Positions 22,867-58,457 of a stretch of DNA of 64,000 nt are shown in pieces (within the stretch, counting starts at the first letter, position 1; each line of letters opens with the position of its first letter). The stretch spans positions 255,003 to 319,002 of the forward strand of contig NC_030681.2 in assembly GCF_000004195.4 (NCBI RefSeq). The letters are read 5' to 3'. Position numbers and translations under genes: made by a program. Under the pieces are notes generated by a model, which saw only the letters and a list, made by a program, of their open reading frames with translations, was not told where the DNA came from and did no database searches. Source of the stretch: Xenopus tropicalis. Taxonomy: Eukaryota; Chordata; Amphibia; Anura; Pipidae.

Positions 22867-23414
22867 GGAGGGAGGGGCCTGGAGGTCTCAGGGACAGGAA
22901 GCAGTTGGTTCAGGAGGGAGGGGCCTGGAGGTCCCAGAGACAGGAAGCAGTTGGCTCAGGAGGAGGGGGCCAGAAGGTCCCAGGGACAGGAAGCAGTTGG
23001 CTCAGGAGGGAGGGGCCTGGAGGTCCCAGGGACAGGAAGCAGTTGGCTCAGGGAGAAGCTGCTGGAAAGGCTGCAGTGGGGACTGGTGGCTGCAAAGCAG
23101 AGTGGGATAAGCTGCGGCCTCCCCTCATTCCCCCAGCACTGTCCCCTGTGTTACACTCCCAGTTATACCCCCCCACCCACAGAAGTGCAACTGGGAGACT
23201 CACTGTGAGGTAAACTGTTACTGGGCTGCCTGGGAGCTGCAAGTGACTATTATAAGGGACTTTATGTGCAGAGACCATACAGCACTTACAGCAGGGGGAG
23301 CTACTCTCATTACTGGGCTGTGACTCAAACCGGACTGGGGCCCAGATCTACTAAATAACTGTCACACACATGTGAGCCTGGGGCCGGCACTGCCAGAGGG
23401 ACTAGGCCACAAAT
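22867..23414 (+). repeat. 5' LTR (right end missing) with internal minisatellite
   Basis: It matches 29905-30706, sharing GAGAAGCTGCTGGAAAGGCT, GTGCAACTGGGAGACTCACT, GGGACTTTATGTGCAGAGAC and GAGGGACTAGGCCACAAAT. After CACAAAT (23408-23414) the two copies part, so the LTR end and primer-binding site are lost here. A 45-46 bp unit (GGAGGGAGGGGCCTGGAGGT) is present about four times at its left end. Confidence 0.8.
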
Positions 23415-23429
23415 TTTTGCTTTACTGCT

Positions 23430-24381
23430 GCCCCTCCTACATTCAGATGCTGAGACTGTTACATCAGATGTAGCTGTTGCTGGGGCCCCTGAAGTGGTTC
23501 GGGGGCCACCCACCAACCCCACCCGAGACAGGGTTGGAGAGGTGTTTAAACAAAGGCTGGAATTGTTCCGTGAGGAGCTGACTGTGGCAGAAAACATGGA
23601 GTTGACGAAAATGGTGCAGGAGGATGTGGCCCGTGAAGGACATGGCTAGCATGGTAGGCTATCGGTGTCCTCAGTGGAGAGTCGGGCACGAGACATTCTG
23701 AAGCTAGCCACTGCCTTCCCCACATTTCAAGAAGGGCAGGACAGCATTGATGCCTTTCTAGAGACATTTGAAATGATGTGCAGGGCCCATAACATCTCAG
23801 AAGAGGACTGGCCCCGAATCCTTTCTGGCAAGCTAACTGGAAGGGCCAGCACTACATTTCGGGCCTTGTCTGATGAACAAAGACTGGACTATGAGGAGAT
23901 TAAACAAGCATTGCTGATCCGTTATGCCATCACCCCAGAGTTTTATCGGCAAACATTCCGGTCACTGCTAAAGACCCCACAGGATACTTACCTTGAGTTT
24001 GGTAACAAGTTATCAAGGGCCCTTGACAAGTGGGTTAAAGGGTCTGGGGCTGAAACAATGGATGACTTAAGGCAATTATGCCTGAAAGAGCAATTTTTGG
24101 AGCGGTGCCCCCCAGGAGTCCGAGAGTGGGTTGTAGACCGTGAGCCACAGACTGTAGAAGAAGCTGCCCTGTTGGCAGACAAGTATATGGAAACCAGGAT
24201 GCCTACAAAGAGAGGGCCCCAAGCACCAGGTACAACAGGTTCCAGGGCAAGAGCGCTTCCAGGCTCTCATCCACGTTCCGCTGGCACTAATGCCACCCCC
24301 ACCCATCGCTACCAGGGGCTGGGCCTAGAAGCTGCTTTCGATGCAGGGCCCTGGGTCACTTTCAAGCTTCTTGCCCTCTAA
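23430..24381 (+). pseudogene. gag of Gmr1-like element, SCAN-like domain, disrupted
   Basis: The open frame from about 23430 (…RVGEVFKQRLELFREEL) is broken by TAG at 23647-23649 and continues in the same frame to 24381. The segment at 23730-24190 looks like a SCAN/gag fold: SIDAFLETFEMMCRAH, TGRASTTFRAL, FYRQTFRSLL, LRQLCLKEQFLERCPPGVRE and EEAALLADKYMETR. A zinc knuckle CFRCRALGHFQASC (C-x2-C-x4-H-x4-C) lies at 24333-24374 in another frame, so a frameshift precedes it. Gag would form the particle shell and bind RNA. Confidence 0.8.
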
Positions 24382-24554
24382 ACCAGCGAGCTCCTTCTGT
24401 GTCAGGGGCTCCAAAGGTGACGCCTGCTCGACCTGTCGCCACTGTTCAGAAGGAAAGGGCAGAGTGTGACCTGCCTGAAATCAACTTAAGTGAGACCCCT
24501 GAATTTGCAGTAATGTAGATACACTGGGCAGATCAGTCCAAGAGAAGATGCCAT

Positions 24555-24900
24555 GTGATCCCAGTGCAAGTAGATGGAAACCCAGTGGAAGGGTTCCTGG
24601 ACTCTGGTGCCTTTATAACTCTGGCGGAACCTAGTGTGGTCACGTTGAACCGCATTGTTCCGGGGAAAACGGCCCGAGTGATTCTGGCTGGAGGACAGCG
24701 CAGAGAGTTGCCAATTGCACAAGTGACTTTGGACTGGGGAGAAGGGCCCGTGCTGCATGAAGTGAGGGTTATGGATCAACTTCCTGCTGATGTCCTGCTT
24801 GGGAATGATGTGGGAGACATTTGCTGCAGCAGCATCACAAGACGGCAGGCAGAGTCAGGCAAGCCACCGGCAGTTGTCCAGGAGGTAAGTGGGCAGACAG
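24555..24900 (+). pseudogene. Retrotransposon aspartic protease domain
   Basis: The frame reads IPVQVDGNPVEGFLDSGAF, giving the D-S-G catalytic motif, then VILAGGQRRELPIAQV and PADVLLGNDVGD, the usual order in retropepsins (flap region, then the I/L-L-G-x-D motif). A stop (TAG) lies just upstream at about 24517. The frame continues to 25121 into the start of integrase. Confidence 0.8.
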
Positions 24901-24979
24901 ATGTGACTGATGACCCATTTGACATAGGTAATTGGCAGGATTTTAGGGCTGAACAAGCAGCAGAACCTAGTCTCCAGCC

Positions 24980-25404
24980 ATTAAGAGACAGAGCTGGGCA
25001 AGGGGCGGTAGGTACCGAAGCAGGGGAACAAATAGTGCAGGCGGATGGGTTGTACTATAGAGTCCTCAAAAGCCCTAGGGGAAAACAAAGGGAAGCAGTT
25101 GTTGGTGCCTGCCAAATTTAGGACCCAGTTGCTTCACCTTGCACATGAGGTACCCCTCGCAGGGCACCAAGGGATTTCTCGCACGCGCTATCGCCTGCTA
25201 CAAAATTTCTATTGGCCAGGGTTGTCACAACAAGTGGCGCAGTTCTGCCGATCATGTGACAGCTGTCAGAGGGTTGGGAAAAGTGGGGACCGGAACATGC
25301 ATACATTGCGACCCCTACCAGTGATAGGGGAGCCATTTCAGAGAGTTGCTGTTGATTTGATAGGACCCCTTAGCCGGCCCAGCAGGACAGGTAAACAATA
25401 TATA
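24980..25404 (+). pseudogene. Integrase, N-terminal part up to the Tc1 insertion
   Basis: VQADGLYYRVLKSPRG leads into the zinc-binding H-H-C-C module (LAHEVPLAGHQGISRTRY, FYWPGLSQQVAQFC, then CDSCQR), after a frameshift at about 25090-25120. The core domain begins with PFQRVAVDLIGPLSRPSRTG, containing the first catalytic Asp. The reading is cut at GKQYI by the transposon at 25405. Integrase would splice the cDNA into host DNA. Confidence 0.82.
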
Positions 25405-25616
25405 CAAACCGGATTCCAAAATAGTTGGGACACTAAACTAATTGTGAATAAAAACTGAATGCAATGATGTGGAGGTGCCAACTTGTAATATTTTATTCAG
25501 AATAGAACATAAATCACGGAACAAAAGTTTAAACTGAGAAAATGTACCATTTTAAGGGAAAAATATGTTGATTCAGAATTTCAACAAATCCCAAAAAAGT
25601 TGGGACAAGGCCATTC

Positions 25617-26520
25617 TCCCCACTGTGTGGCATCTCCCCTTCTTCTTACAACACTCACTGTGTGGCATCTCCCCTTCTTCTTACAACTCTCACTGTGTGG
25701 CATCTCCCCTTCTTCTTACAACTCTCACTGTGTGGCATCTCCCCTTCTTCTTACAACTCTCACTGTGTGGCATCTCCCCTTCTTCTTACAACACTCACTG
25801 TGTGGCATCTCCCCTTCTTCTTACAACTCTCACTGTGTGGCATCTCCCCTTCTTCTTACAACTCTCACTGTGTGGCATCTCCCCTTCTTCTTACAACTCT
25901 CACTGTGTGGCACCTCCCCTTCTTCTTACAACTCTCACTGTGTGGCACCTCCCCTTCTTCTTACAACTCTCACTGTGTGGCATCTCCCCTTCTTCTTACA
26001 ACTCTCACTGTGTGGCATCTCCCCTTCTTCTTACAACTCTCACTGTGTGGCATCTCCCCTTCTTCTTACAACACTCACTGTGTGGCATCTCCCCTTCTTC
26101 TTCCAACTCTCACTGTGTGGCATCTCCCCTTCTTACAACTCTCACTGTGTGGCATCTCCCCTTCTTACAACTCTCACTGTGTGGCACCTCCCCTTCTTCT
26201 TACAACTCTCACTGTGTGGCATCTCCCCTTCTTCTTACAACTCTCACTGTGTGGCATCTCCCCTTCTTACAACTCTCACTGTGTGGCATCTCCCCTTCTT
26301 CTTACAACTCTCACTGTGTGGCATCTCCCCTTCTTACAACTCTCACTGTGTGGCATCTCCCCTTCTTCTTACAACTCTCACTGTGTGGCACCTCCCCTTC
26401 TTCTTACAACTCTCACTGTGTGGCACCTCCCCTTCTTCTTACAACTCTCACTGTGTGGCATCTCCCCTTCTTCTTACAACTCTCACTGTGTGGCATCTCC
26501 CCTTCTTCTTACAACACTCA
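25617..26520. repeat. Minisatellite inside the Tc1 element, 35 bp unit
   Basis: Units contain CACTGTGTGGCATCTCCCCT and TCTTCTTACAACTCT, about 26 copies, with a 32-bp form lacking one TTC. It lies between the left inverted repeat and the 3' end of the transposase gene. Confidence 0.96.
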
Positions 26521-26601
26521 ACAGCCGTCTGGGGACCGAGGAGACCAGTTTCTCAAGTTTAGGAATAGGAATGCTCTCCCATTCTTGTCTAATACAGGCC
26601 T

Positions 26602-27541
26602 CTAACTGTTCCATCGTCTTTGTCGCACCTCCCTCTTTATGATGCGCCAAATGTTCTCTATAGGGGAAAGATCTGGACTGCAGACTGGCCATTTCAGTAC
26701 CCGGATCCTTCTCCTACGCAGCCATGATGTTGTGATTGATGCAGAATGTGGTCTGGCATTATCTTGTTGAAAAATGCAGGTTCTTCCCTGAAAGAGATGA
26801 CGTCTGGATGGGCGCATATGTTGTTCTAGAACCTGAATATATTTTTCTGCATTGATGCTGCCTTTCCAGACATGCAAGCTGCCCATGCCACACGCACTCA
26901 TGCAACCCCATACCATCAGAGATGCAGGCTTCTGAACTGAGCGTTGATAACAACTTGGGTTGTCTTTGTCCTCTTTGGTCCGGAAGACATGGCGTCCCAG
27001 ATTTCCAAAAAGAATTTCGAATCGTGACTCGTCTGACCACAGAACAGTCTTCCATTTTGCCACACTCCATTTTAAATGATCCCTGGCCCAGTGAAAACGC
27101 CTGAGCTTATGGATCTTGCTTAGAAATGGCTTCTTCTTTGCACTGTAGAGTTTCAGCTGGCAGCGGCGGATGGCACGGTGGGTTCACTGACAATGGTTTC
27201 TGGAAGTATTCCTGAGCCCATTCTGTGATTTCCTTTACAGTAGCATTCCTGTTTGTGGTGCAGTGTCGTTTAAGGGCCCGGAGATCACGGGCATCCAGTA
27301 TGGTTTTACGGCCTTGACCCTTACGCACAGAGATTGTTCCAGATTCTCTGAATCTTCGGAAGATGTTATGCACAGTTGATGATGATAGATGCAAAATCTT
27401 TGCAATTTTTCGCTGGGTAACACCTTTCTGATATTGCTCCCCTATCTTTCTGCACAACATTGTGGGAATTGGGGATCCTCTCCCCATCTTGGCTTCTGAG
27501 AGACACTGCCACTCTGAGAAGCTCTTTTTATACCCAATCAT
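26602..27541 (-). pseudogene. Tc1-type transposase, one frameshift
   Basis: The N-terminal part (27541 to about 27190) has the paired helix-turn-helix region: EQYQKGVTQRKIAKILHLS and STVHNIFRRFRESGTI, with the GRKT linker. After a frameshift near 27180, the catalytic part continues to 26602: WSDESRFEIL (first Asp), FQQDNARPHSA (second Asp) and SPDLSPIENIWRIIK (Glu). I count 34 residues between the second Asp and the Glu, the DD34E signature of Tc1. The enzyme cuts and pastes the element. The frameshift makes this copy inactive unless read through. Confidence 0.9.
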
Positions 27542-27840
27542 GTTGCCAATTGACCTAATTAGTGTTATTTGGTCTTCCAGCTCTTCGTTATGCTCAAATT
27601 TACTTTTTCCAGCCTCTTATTGCTACTTGTCCCAACTTTTTTGGGATTTGTTGACACCATGAAATTCTGAATCAACATAGTTTTCCCTTAAAATGGTAAA
27701 TTTTCTCAGTTTAAACTTTTGTTCCGTGATTTATGTTCTATTCTGAATAAAATATTAGAAGTTGGCACCTCCACATCATTGCGTTCAGTTTTTATTCACA
27801 ATTTGTTTAGTGTCCCAACTTTTTTGGAATCCGGTTTGTA

Positions 27841-28640
27841 CTTACAATGGTAGACTATGCCACCCGGTACCCAGAGGCGGTGGCTTTACGGAGAATTGAT
27901 GCCCCAGCCGTTGCAGATACACTAATTAAGATTTTTTCACGAGTAGGGTTTCCTAGTAAGATCCTATCTGATCAAGGGCCACAGTTTATGTCCCAGTTAC
28001 TTCAGTGTCTATGGCAGCGCTGTGGGGTCACCTCTCTTCGCTCAAGCCGTACCACCCCCAAACTAATGGCTTGTGTGAGCGTTTCAATGGGACTCTTAAG
28101 AACATGTTATGAACTTTTGTGGAGGCTGGAGACGGTGACTGGGAGAAGTTTCTGCCCTGTCTTCTGTTTGCATATAAAGAAGTTCCCCAAGAGTCTACTG
28201 GGTTCTCTCCTTTTGAGTTGTTGAATGGGAGGCGGGTTTGAGGCCCCCTAGACTTGCTAAGGGAGTACTGGGAGGGTGGAGCCCAATTCCCTGAGTTTCC
28301 TGTAGTTCCTTATGTTCTACAATTTCGTAAACGTCTAGAGAAAATGACCGCTCTGGTGAAGGAACATCTGACAGCTACTCAAACCAAACAAAAAGTTTGG
28401 TATGATACGAATGCCAGGGACCGGCGATTTGGGCCAGGGGACAAGGTGTTACTGCTGACACCAATCAGGTCAGACAAGTTGCAAGCAGCCTGGGAAGGGC
28501 CATACGTGGTGGTACAATCCATTCATGACACTACTTACGTGGTCTCCCCTCTTGATAACCAGGACCAGTATAAGACGGTCCATGTAAATATGATGAAACC
28601 GTATGTAGAAAGAGAAGGCACCGTGGCTGCCATTTGTAGT
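27841..28640 (+). pseudogene. Integrase, second part with GPY/F domain
   Basis: The frame continues from the upstream part as LTMVDYATRYPEAVAL, with the second Asp in ILSDQGPQF. After a frameshift at about 28040 the third catalytic residue appears in NGLCERFNGTLKNM. A further shift leads to QKVWYDTNARDRRFGPGDKV and the C-terminal GPY/F module (LQAAWEGPYVVVQ, then TVHVNMMKPY). All three catalytic acids are present, but in different frames. Confidence 0.85.
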
Positions 28641-28814
28641 CTGCTGGAAGAGGGACGCCATGGGGAGGCTCTCCCTGACCTCTTACAAGAGGCCCTGGGG
28701 GTTCAGACTTTGGAGGATGTTGCTATTAGTGAGCAGCTAACCAATGAGCAGAGTGAACAGTTGTTTCAGTATCAGTTTTCTGAGTGGCCATCGCTGCACC
28801 AATTGGGTTGTCCA

Positions 28815-29573
28815 TCAAGTAAATACAGAGGGACATGCCCCGGTTCGCACCCCAGCATACAGGATAGCAGAATCCGTACGGGCTGCCATGAAAAAGGAAG
28901 TAGAGGAAATGTTGGCATTAGGGGTGATTGTTCCTTCTCAGAGCCCTTGGGCATCACCAGTAGTATTAGTCCCCAAGAAGGATGGCAGCACTAGGTTTTG
29001 GGTATACTATAGGAAACTGAACAGTTTCAGTTACAGACAGTTACAGACGCCTACCCAATGCCCCGGGTGGATGAACTTCTTGACCACCCGGGGAATGCCA
29101 AATACCTTACCACTCTAGACCTAAGCCGAGGATACTGGCAGATTCCTTTGGCACCAGGGGACCAAGAGAAGTCGGCTTTTATCACTCCCTATGGCTTGTT
29201 TCAGATTACCGTCATGCCATTTGGAATGAAAAACGCCCCAGCGACATTCCAGAGGGTAGTAAATCAGCAGTTGGAGGGGTACCAAGAGTTTGCTCAGGCA
29301 TATCTGGATGATATAGCCATATTTAGAAACACCTGGGAGGAACATGTTCAGCACCTACAGAGGGTGCTGGAAAGGATCAGGCAGGCCGGGCTTAACCTTA
29401 ATCCAGGGAAGTGCCACTTTGGGATGGCTGAGGTCCAATATTTGGGTCATCGGGTGGGAAGCGGGCGAGTGATGCCAGAACCTGCCATGATTGAAGTCAT
29501 AGTAAACTGGCATAGTAAACACAAAAACATCGACGCTTTATCCCTAACTACAGTGCTATTGGTAAACCTCTGA
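28815..29573 (+). pseudogene. Reverse transcriptase domain, frameshifted
   Basis: Motifs in order are AAMKKEVEEMLALGVI, SPWASPVVLVPKKDGS, RFWVYYRKLN (a Tyr where most Ty3/gypsy elements have Asp), then after a frameshift near 29040 AKYLTTLDLSRGYWQIPL (first catalytic Asp), PFGMKNAPATFQRVVN and AQAYLDDIAIF (the YLDD box), LNLNPGKCHFGMAEVQYLG. The frameshift coincides with a tandem duplication of about 11 bases (CAGTTACAGA twice at 29030-29050). Confidence 0.88.
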
Positions 29574-29904
29574 CAGATCTGCCGAGTAAAAGACGCCCAC
29601 GAGTGGTAACCTGGACACCCAAGTGTGCTACCGCCATGTCTGCACTCAAATCTGCCTTAGTGAATGCCGCTGTTCTGGCTGCACCTGACTTTAGCCGGGG
29701 ATTCATTGTCCACACTGACGCCTCCACCTATGGGATTGTGCTGTATTGTCCCAAGTGGATGAGAAGGGAGGTGAGCACCCCATTATATACCTGAGCTGGA
29801 AGCTGCTTCCCCGGGAAGTTGCCTATGCTACAATTGAAAAAGAGTGTCTGGCCATTGTGTGGGCTGCAGCCCTATCTGTTTGGAAGTGATTTCACTGTGG
29901 ACAG
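29574..29904 (+). pseudogene. RNase H domain, 3' truncated
   Basis: LVNAAVLAAPDFSRGFIVHT and DASTYGIVL give the tether and first catalytic Asp. A second piece in another frame reads VAYATIEKECLAIVWA with the conserved Glu. The reading is lost at about 29900, where LTR sequence (GGACAGGAAGCAGTTGGCTC) begins, so the end of RNase H and any 3' untranslated part are deleted. Confidence 0.82.
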
Positions 29905-30853
29905 GAAGCAGTTGGCTCAGGAGGGAGGGGCCGGGAGGTCCCAGGGACAGGAAGCTGCTGGCTCAGGAGGGAGGGGCCGGAAGGTCCCAGGGACAGGAAG
30001 CAGCTGGCTCAGGAGGGAGGGGCCGGGAGGTCCCAGGGACAGGAAGCAGTTGGCTCAGGAGGGAGGGGCCGGGAGGTCCCAGGGACAGGAAGCAGTTGGC
30101 TCAGGAGGGAGGGGCCGGGAGGTCCCAGGGACAGGAAGCAGTTGGCTCAGGAGGGAGGGGCCGGGAGGTCCCAGGGACAGGAAGCAGTTGGCTCAGGAGG
30201 GAGGGGCCGGGAGGTCCCAGGGACAGGAAGCAGTTGGCTCAGGAGGGAGGGGCCGGGAGGTCCCAGGGACAGGAAGCAGTTGGCTCTGAGAGGTCAGAGG
30301 GAAGAGGAAGTGGCTGCTGAGGGAGAAGCTGCTGGAAAGGCTGCAGAGGGGACTGGTGGCTGCAAAGCAGAGTGGGATAAGCTGCGGCCTCCCCTCTTTC
30401 CCCCAGCACTGTCCCCTGAGTTACACTCTAGCACCCGAGTTACACTCCCAGTTACCCCCCCCCCACACCTACAGAAGTGCAACTGGGAGACTCACTGTGA
30501 GGGGAGCTGTTACTGGGCTGCCTGGGAGCTGCAAGTGACTATTATTAGGGACTTTATGTGCAGAGACCATACAGCACTTACAGCAGGGGGAGCTACTCTC
30601 ATTACTGGGCTGTGACTCAAACCGGACTGGGGCCCAGATCTACTAAATAACTGTCACACACGTGTGAGCCTGGGGCCGGCACTGCCAGAGGGACTAGGCC
30701 ACAAATACCCCCTACAGTTGTGCCCCTGTTGGGCAGTTACACCTTGTTTGTGCCTAAGGGATTGCTTGTTAATAAAGCTGTGTTGTACCGTTACCTGCCC
30801 CTGTGCTGCTTATGTGCCCATAGTCTGGTCCCGTGCTCAGGGACGTCACAACT
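29905..30853 (+). repeat. 3' LTR with expanded internal minisatellite
   Basis: It starts with about eight units of a 46-bp repeat (GGAGGGAGGGGCCGGGAGGT, CAGGGACAGGAAGCAGTTGG) and then follows the 5' LTR to 30706. It continues with an AATAAA at 30771-30776 and ends near CAGGGACGTCACA, just before array sequence resumes. The left LTR has about half as many units. Confidence 0.8.
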
Positions 30854-30989
30854 CCCACCTCCCAAAGGGCAACAGTAATAAATCATCCAAACCCCCCCTG
30901 AAGCCCCGCCCACGCCCCCCACCAGAAAAACCCTTCAACAGAAGCAATGGTATAAGACAAGTGGACACAATGCATAGATGGACCTGAGC

Positions 30990-31345
30990 CAACGGTACCA
31001 CAAAAACTCAGCAAAGGCCCCCATAGCGGGTCACGGGGCAGGTAATAGTGCTGCTCCAATTCTGCACTCAAATCCAGTTTTCAAAAGAGTAGATTTTTTT
31101 AATATTTCATTTTGAAATTGGAGGTGGGGATAGACATATTCTTAGTTTCTCAGTTGCTCCCAGCCATGTGACTTGTGCTCTGGTAACCCTCAGCCTCTCT
31201 TTACTGCTGCGCTGCAACTTAGAAGTGATGTCATCCCCTCCACTCCCAGCAGCCAATCAGCAGAACAGTGAGAGAGATTCCACAGCAGCATAAATAGGGG
31301 CCAATGCACATCTCAGGTTGCAGTTTCTTTGCAGAACAATAAAAG
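30990..31345. repeat. Dispersed Xenopus repeat fragment
   Basis: The text TAATAGTGCTGCTCCAATTC, CAGTTTTCAAAAGAGTAGA, CAGTTGCTCCCAGCCATGTG and GACTTGTGCTCTGGTAACCC corresponds to a very abundant Xenopus interspersed repeat that I recognise. It lies just downstream of the pex6 transcript end. The exact family name is not known to me. Confidence 0.6.
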
Positions 31346-31363
31346 TGATACTATGTTATGTTA

Positions 31364-31438
31364 ACACGTAGGCGGGTCGGGGTAACGCGTGGCGGGTCGG
31401 GGTAACGCGTGGGGGGTCGGGGTAACGCGTGGCGGGGT
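31364..31438. repeat. Short CpG-rich repeat, four units of about 22 bp
   Basis: GGCGGGTCGGGGTAACGCGT is repeated about four times. It lies 3' of pex6. Confidence 0.9.
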
Positions 31439-31558
31439 ATCTGCCTCCAATAGAAGGTAAAACAGATGGTGCCAAATACAGGGAAATGCTGCACAAGAAC
31501 CACTGGGAATCCCAGACGGTAATAAAGTCCAAGGGGGGTGAATATCTACATGGGGCAG

Positions 31559-31564
31559 TTTATT
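31559..31564 (-). terminator. pex6: Polyadenylation signal of pex6
   Basis: TTTATT on the + strand is AATAAA on the gene strand, about 310 bases after the pex6 stop codon. It is the first canonical signal there. Confidence 0.7.
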
Positions 31565-31872
31565 CTACACCGACAGTCACTATGACTCTATGGATGGAGG
31601 GCCGCCCTGCTCTCTCCTAGTACAACTGGGGCCCCACTGCACTCCCCCCCACACACTCTTTCTATACAACTGCACCTCCAGGCTCTAAATATACAGACTG
31701 TGAAACACTGGGGGTTAATCAGTAGTCACTGAGTAATGGACCCTGGAACGGAGCAGTTTCCCAGAACAGAACCTGTCACCCATAGGCGATGGTCTCCGTA
31801 TGGATCCGGCTGTATCAGTTGTTACTGGGCGGTGGCGCTAATGGGGCACTTCCCCGGCCAGAGTCAGGGGTA

Positions 31873-57378
<25,506 letters not shown>

Positions 57379-57484
57379 CCTCTGCTGCCCATTCCCCCCC
57401 ACACAGGCTCCGCCCCCGGCCAGGTACAAAAGTCCATTTACATCCCGCCGGGGGCGGAGTTAGGACTCTCATCCTGCGAGAGTG

Positions 57485-57503
57485 TGACGTCACCGGGGCG
57501 GGG
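57485..57503 (-). promoter_or_regulatory. pex6: Probable pex6 core promoter elements
   Basis: A full cAMP-response-type palindrome TGACGTCA is at 57485-57492, next to a GC box (GGGGCGGGG, 57495-57503), in CpG-rich DNA about 110 bases upstream of the first in-frame ATG. This suggests a TATA-less promoter. Function is inferred from motifs only. Confidence 0.5.
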
Positions 57504-58002
57504 CCGCTTGGGGGGAATGTTCCATGAGTGGAAATGGGGGGAGTCCGGCCCGGGAACCGCCCCTCCCTGTCAGTTTGTTCCTTGTGGCGGGGAATAGTTC
57601 CCAGTAACACTGTTCCCTACAGCCCGGGGGGGGGGCTTTAACCCTTCAACTTCACTTCTGTGTCCAATCAGGAGAAAGGGAATTAAAGGAAACCCCTAAC
57701 CCTGTATTCATTATATGAATAATACCCGGTGCTGGTTTCCCTTTGGGCTAAACATTAACCCTATCTGTACCAATGGCCCCTTTATTGGAGATCCCTATAG
57801 ATCCTCTCAGGTCCCTGTCTGGGTTTCATATGGGGGGTGGGCGTGTCCTAATGGTCCCTGTAGGAGGGGGAGAGCCAATCACAGCCCTGCACTCACACGA
57901 GCACAGACAGGCTTCAGTTCCCTATCAGGTCAGCCTAGCTGCTGATTGGCTCCTATCCTACAGTGCCGCCGCCCCCCTGCACAGTCTGGGAAAGGAGGCA
58001 GC
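57504..58002. other. pex6 upstream region, no gene seen
   Basis: GC-rich unique sequence. Several short inverted CCAAT-type motifs (GATTGGCTCC at about 57944) are visible. The neighbour PPP2R5D expected from mammalian gene order is not found here. Confidence 0.5.
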
Positions 58003-58430
58003 AGGAAGTGGCACAGATGGGCGGGGCTAGTGGGGTTTGGGGGGAAAGGAGGCGATAGGAAGTGGAACAGATGGGCGGGGCTAGTGGGGTTTTGGGGGGA
58101 AAGGAGGCAACAGGAAGTGGCACAGATGGGCGGGGCTAGTGGGGTTTGGGGGAAAGGAGGCGATAGGAAGTGGAACAGATGGGCGGGGCTAGTGGGGTTT
58201 TGGGGGGAAAGGAGGCAACAGGAAGTGGCACAGATGGGCGGGGCTAGTGGAGTTTTGGGGGGAAAGGAGGCGATAGGAAGTGGAACAGATGGGCGGGGCT
58301 AGTGGGGTTTTGGGGGGAAAGGAGGCGACAGGAAGTGGCACAGATGGGCGGGGCTAGTGGAGTTTTGGGGGGAAAGGAGGCGGCAGGAAGTGGCACAGAT
58401 GGGCGGGGCTAGTGGGGTTTGGGGGGAATT
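58003..58430. repeat. GC-box minisatellite upstream of pex6, about 52-60 bp unit, 8 copies
   Basis: Each unit holds CAGATGGGCGGGGCTAGTGG and GGGAAAGGAGGCGATAGGAA. GGGCGGGGC is an Sp1/KLF-type site, so eight such sites lie in tandem. Confidence 0.93.
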
Positions 58431-58457
58431 TCTCAATAAATCAGCTGGAAACACAAC

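Larger units (their letters stand above)
25405..27838 (-). mobile_element. Tc1/mariner-type transposon nested in the integrase
   Basis: The ends are CAAACCGGATTCCAAAA at 25405 and its inverse at 27838, flanked by the TA duplication (25403-25404 and 27839-27840). The terminal inverted repeats are about 210 bp (25405-25612 and 27629-27838) and each holds two copies of an AAAAGTTGGGAC-like motif, one at the tip and one inside, the IR/DR layout. A transposase gene with one frameshift lies on the - strand, and a 35-bp minisatellite fills 25617-26520. Removing it rejoins integrase in frame, so it inserted after the retrotransposon. Confidence 0.93.
22867..30853 (+). mobile_element. Gmr1-like Ty3/gypsy LTR retrotransposon, decayed, with nested Tc1
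   Basis: The element has two related LTRs (22867-23414 and 29905-30853) around a decayed coding region. The domain order is gag with a SCAN-like region and a CCHC knuckle, aspartic protease, integrase, reverse transcriptase, RNase H. Integrase before reverse transcriptase is the order of Ty1/copia, and among Ty3/gypsy elements it is known from the Gmr1 group; the SCAN domain of vertebrate zinc-finger proteins is thought to derive from gag of this group. Coding is broken by a stop in gag, several frameshifts, a Tc1 insertion in integrase and loss of the end of RNase H. The 5' LTR lacks its right end. The element is defective. LTR borders are approximate because both LTRs contain a minisatellite. 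Confidence 0.88.
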
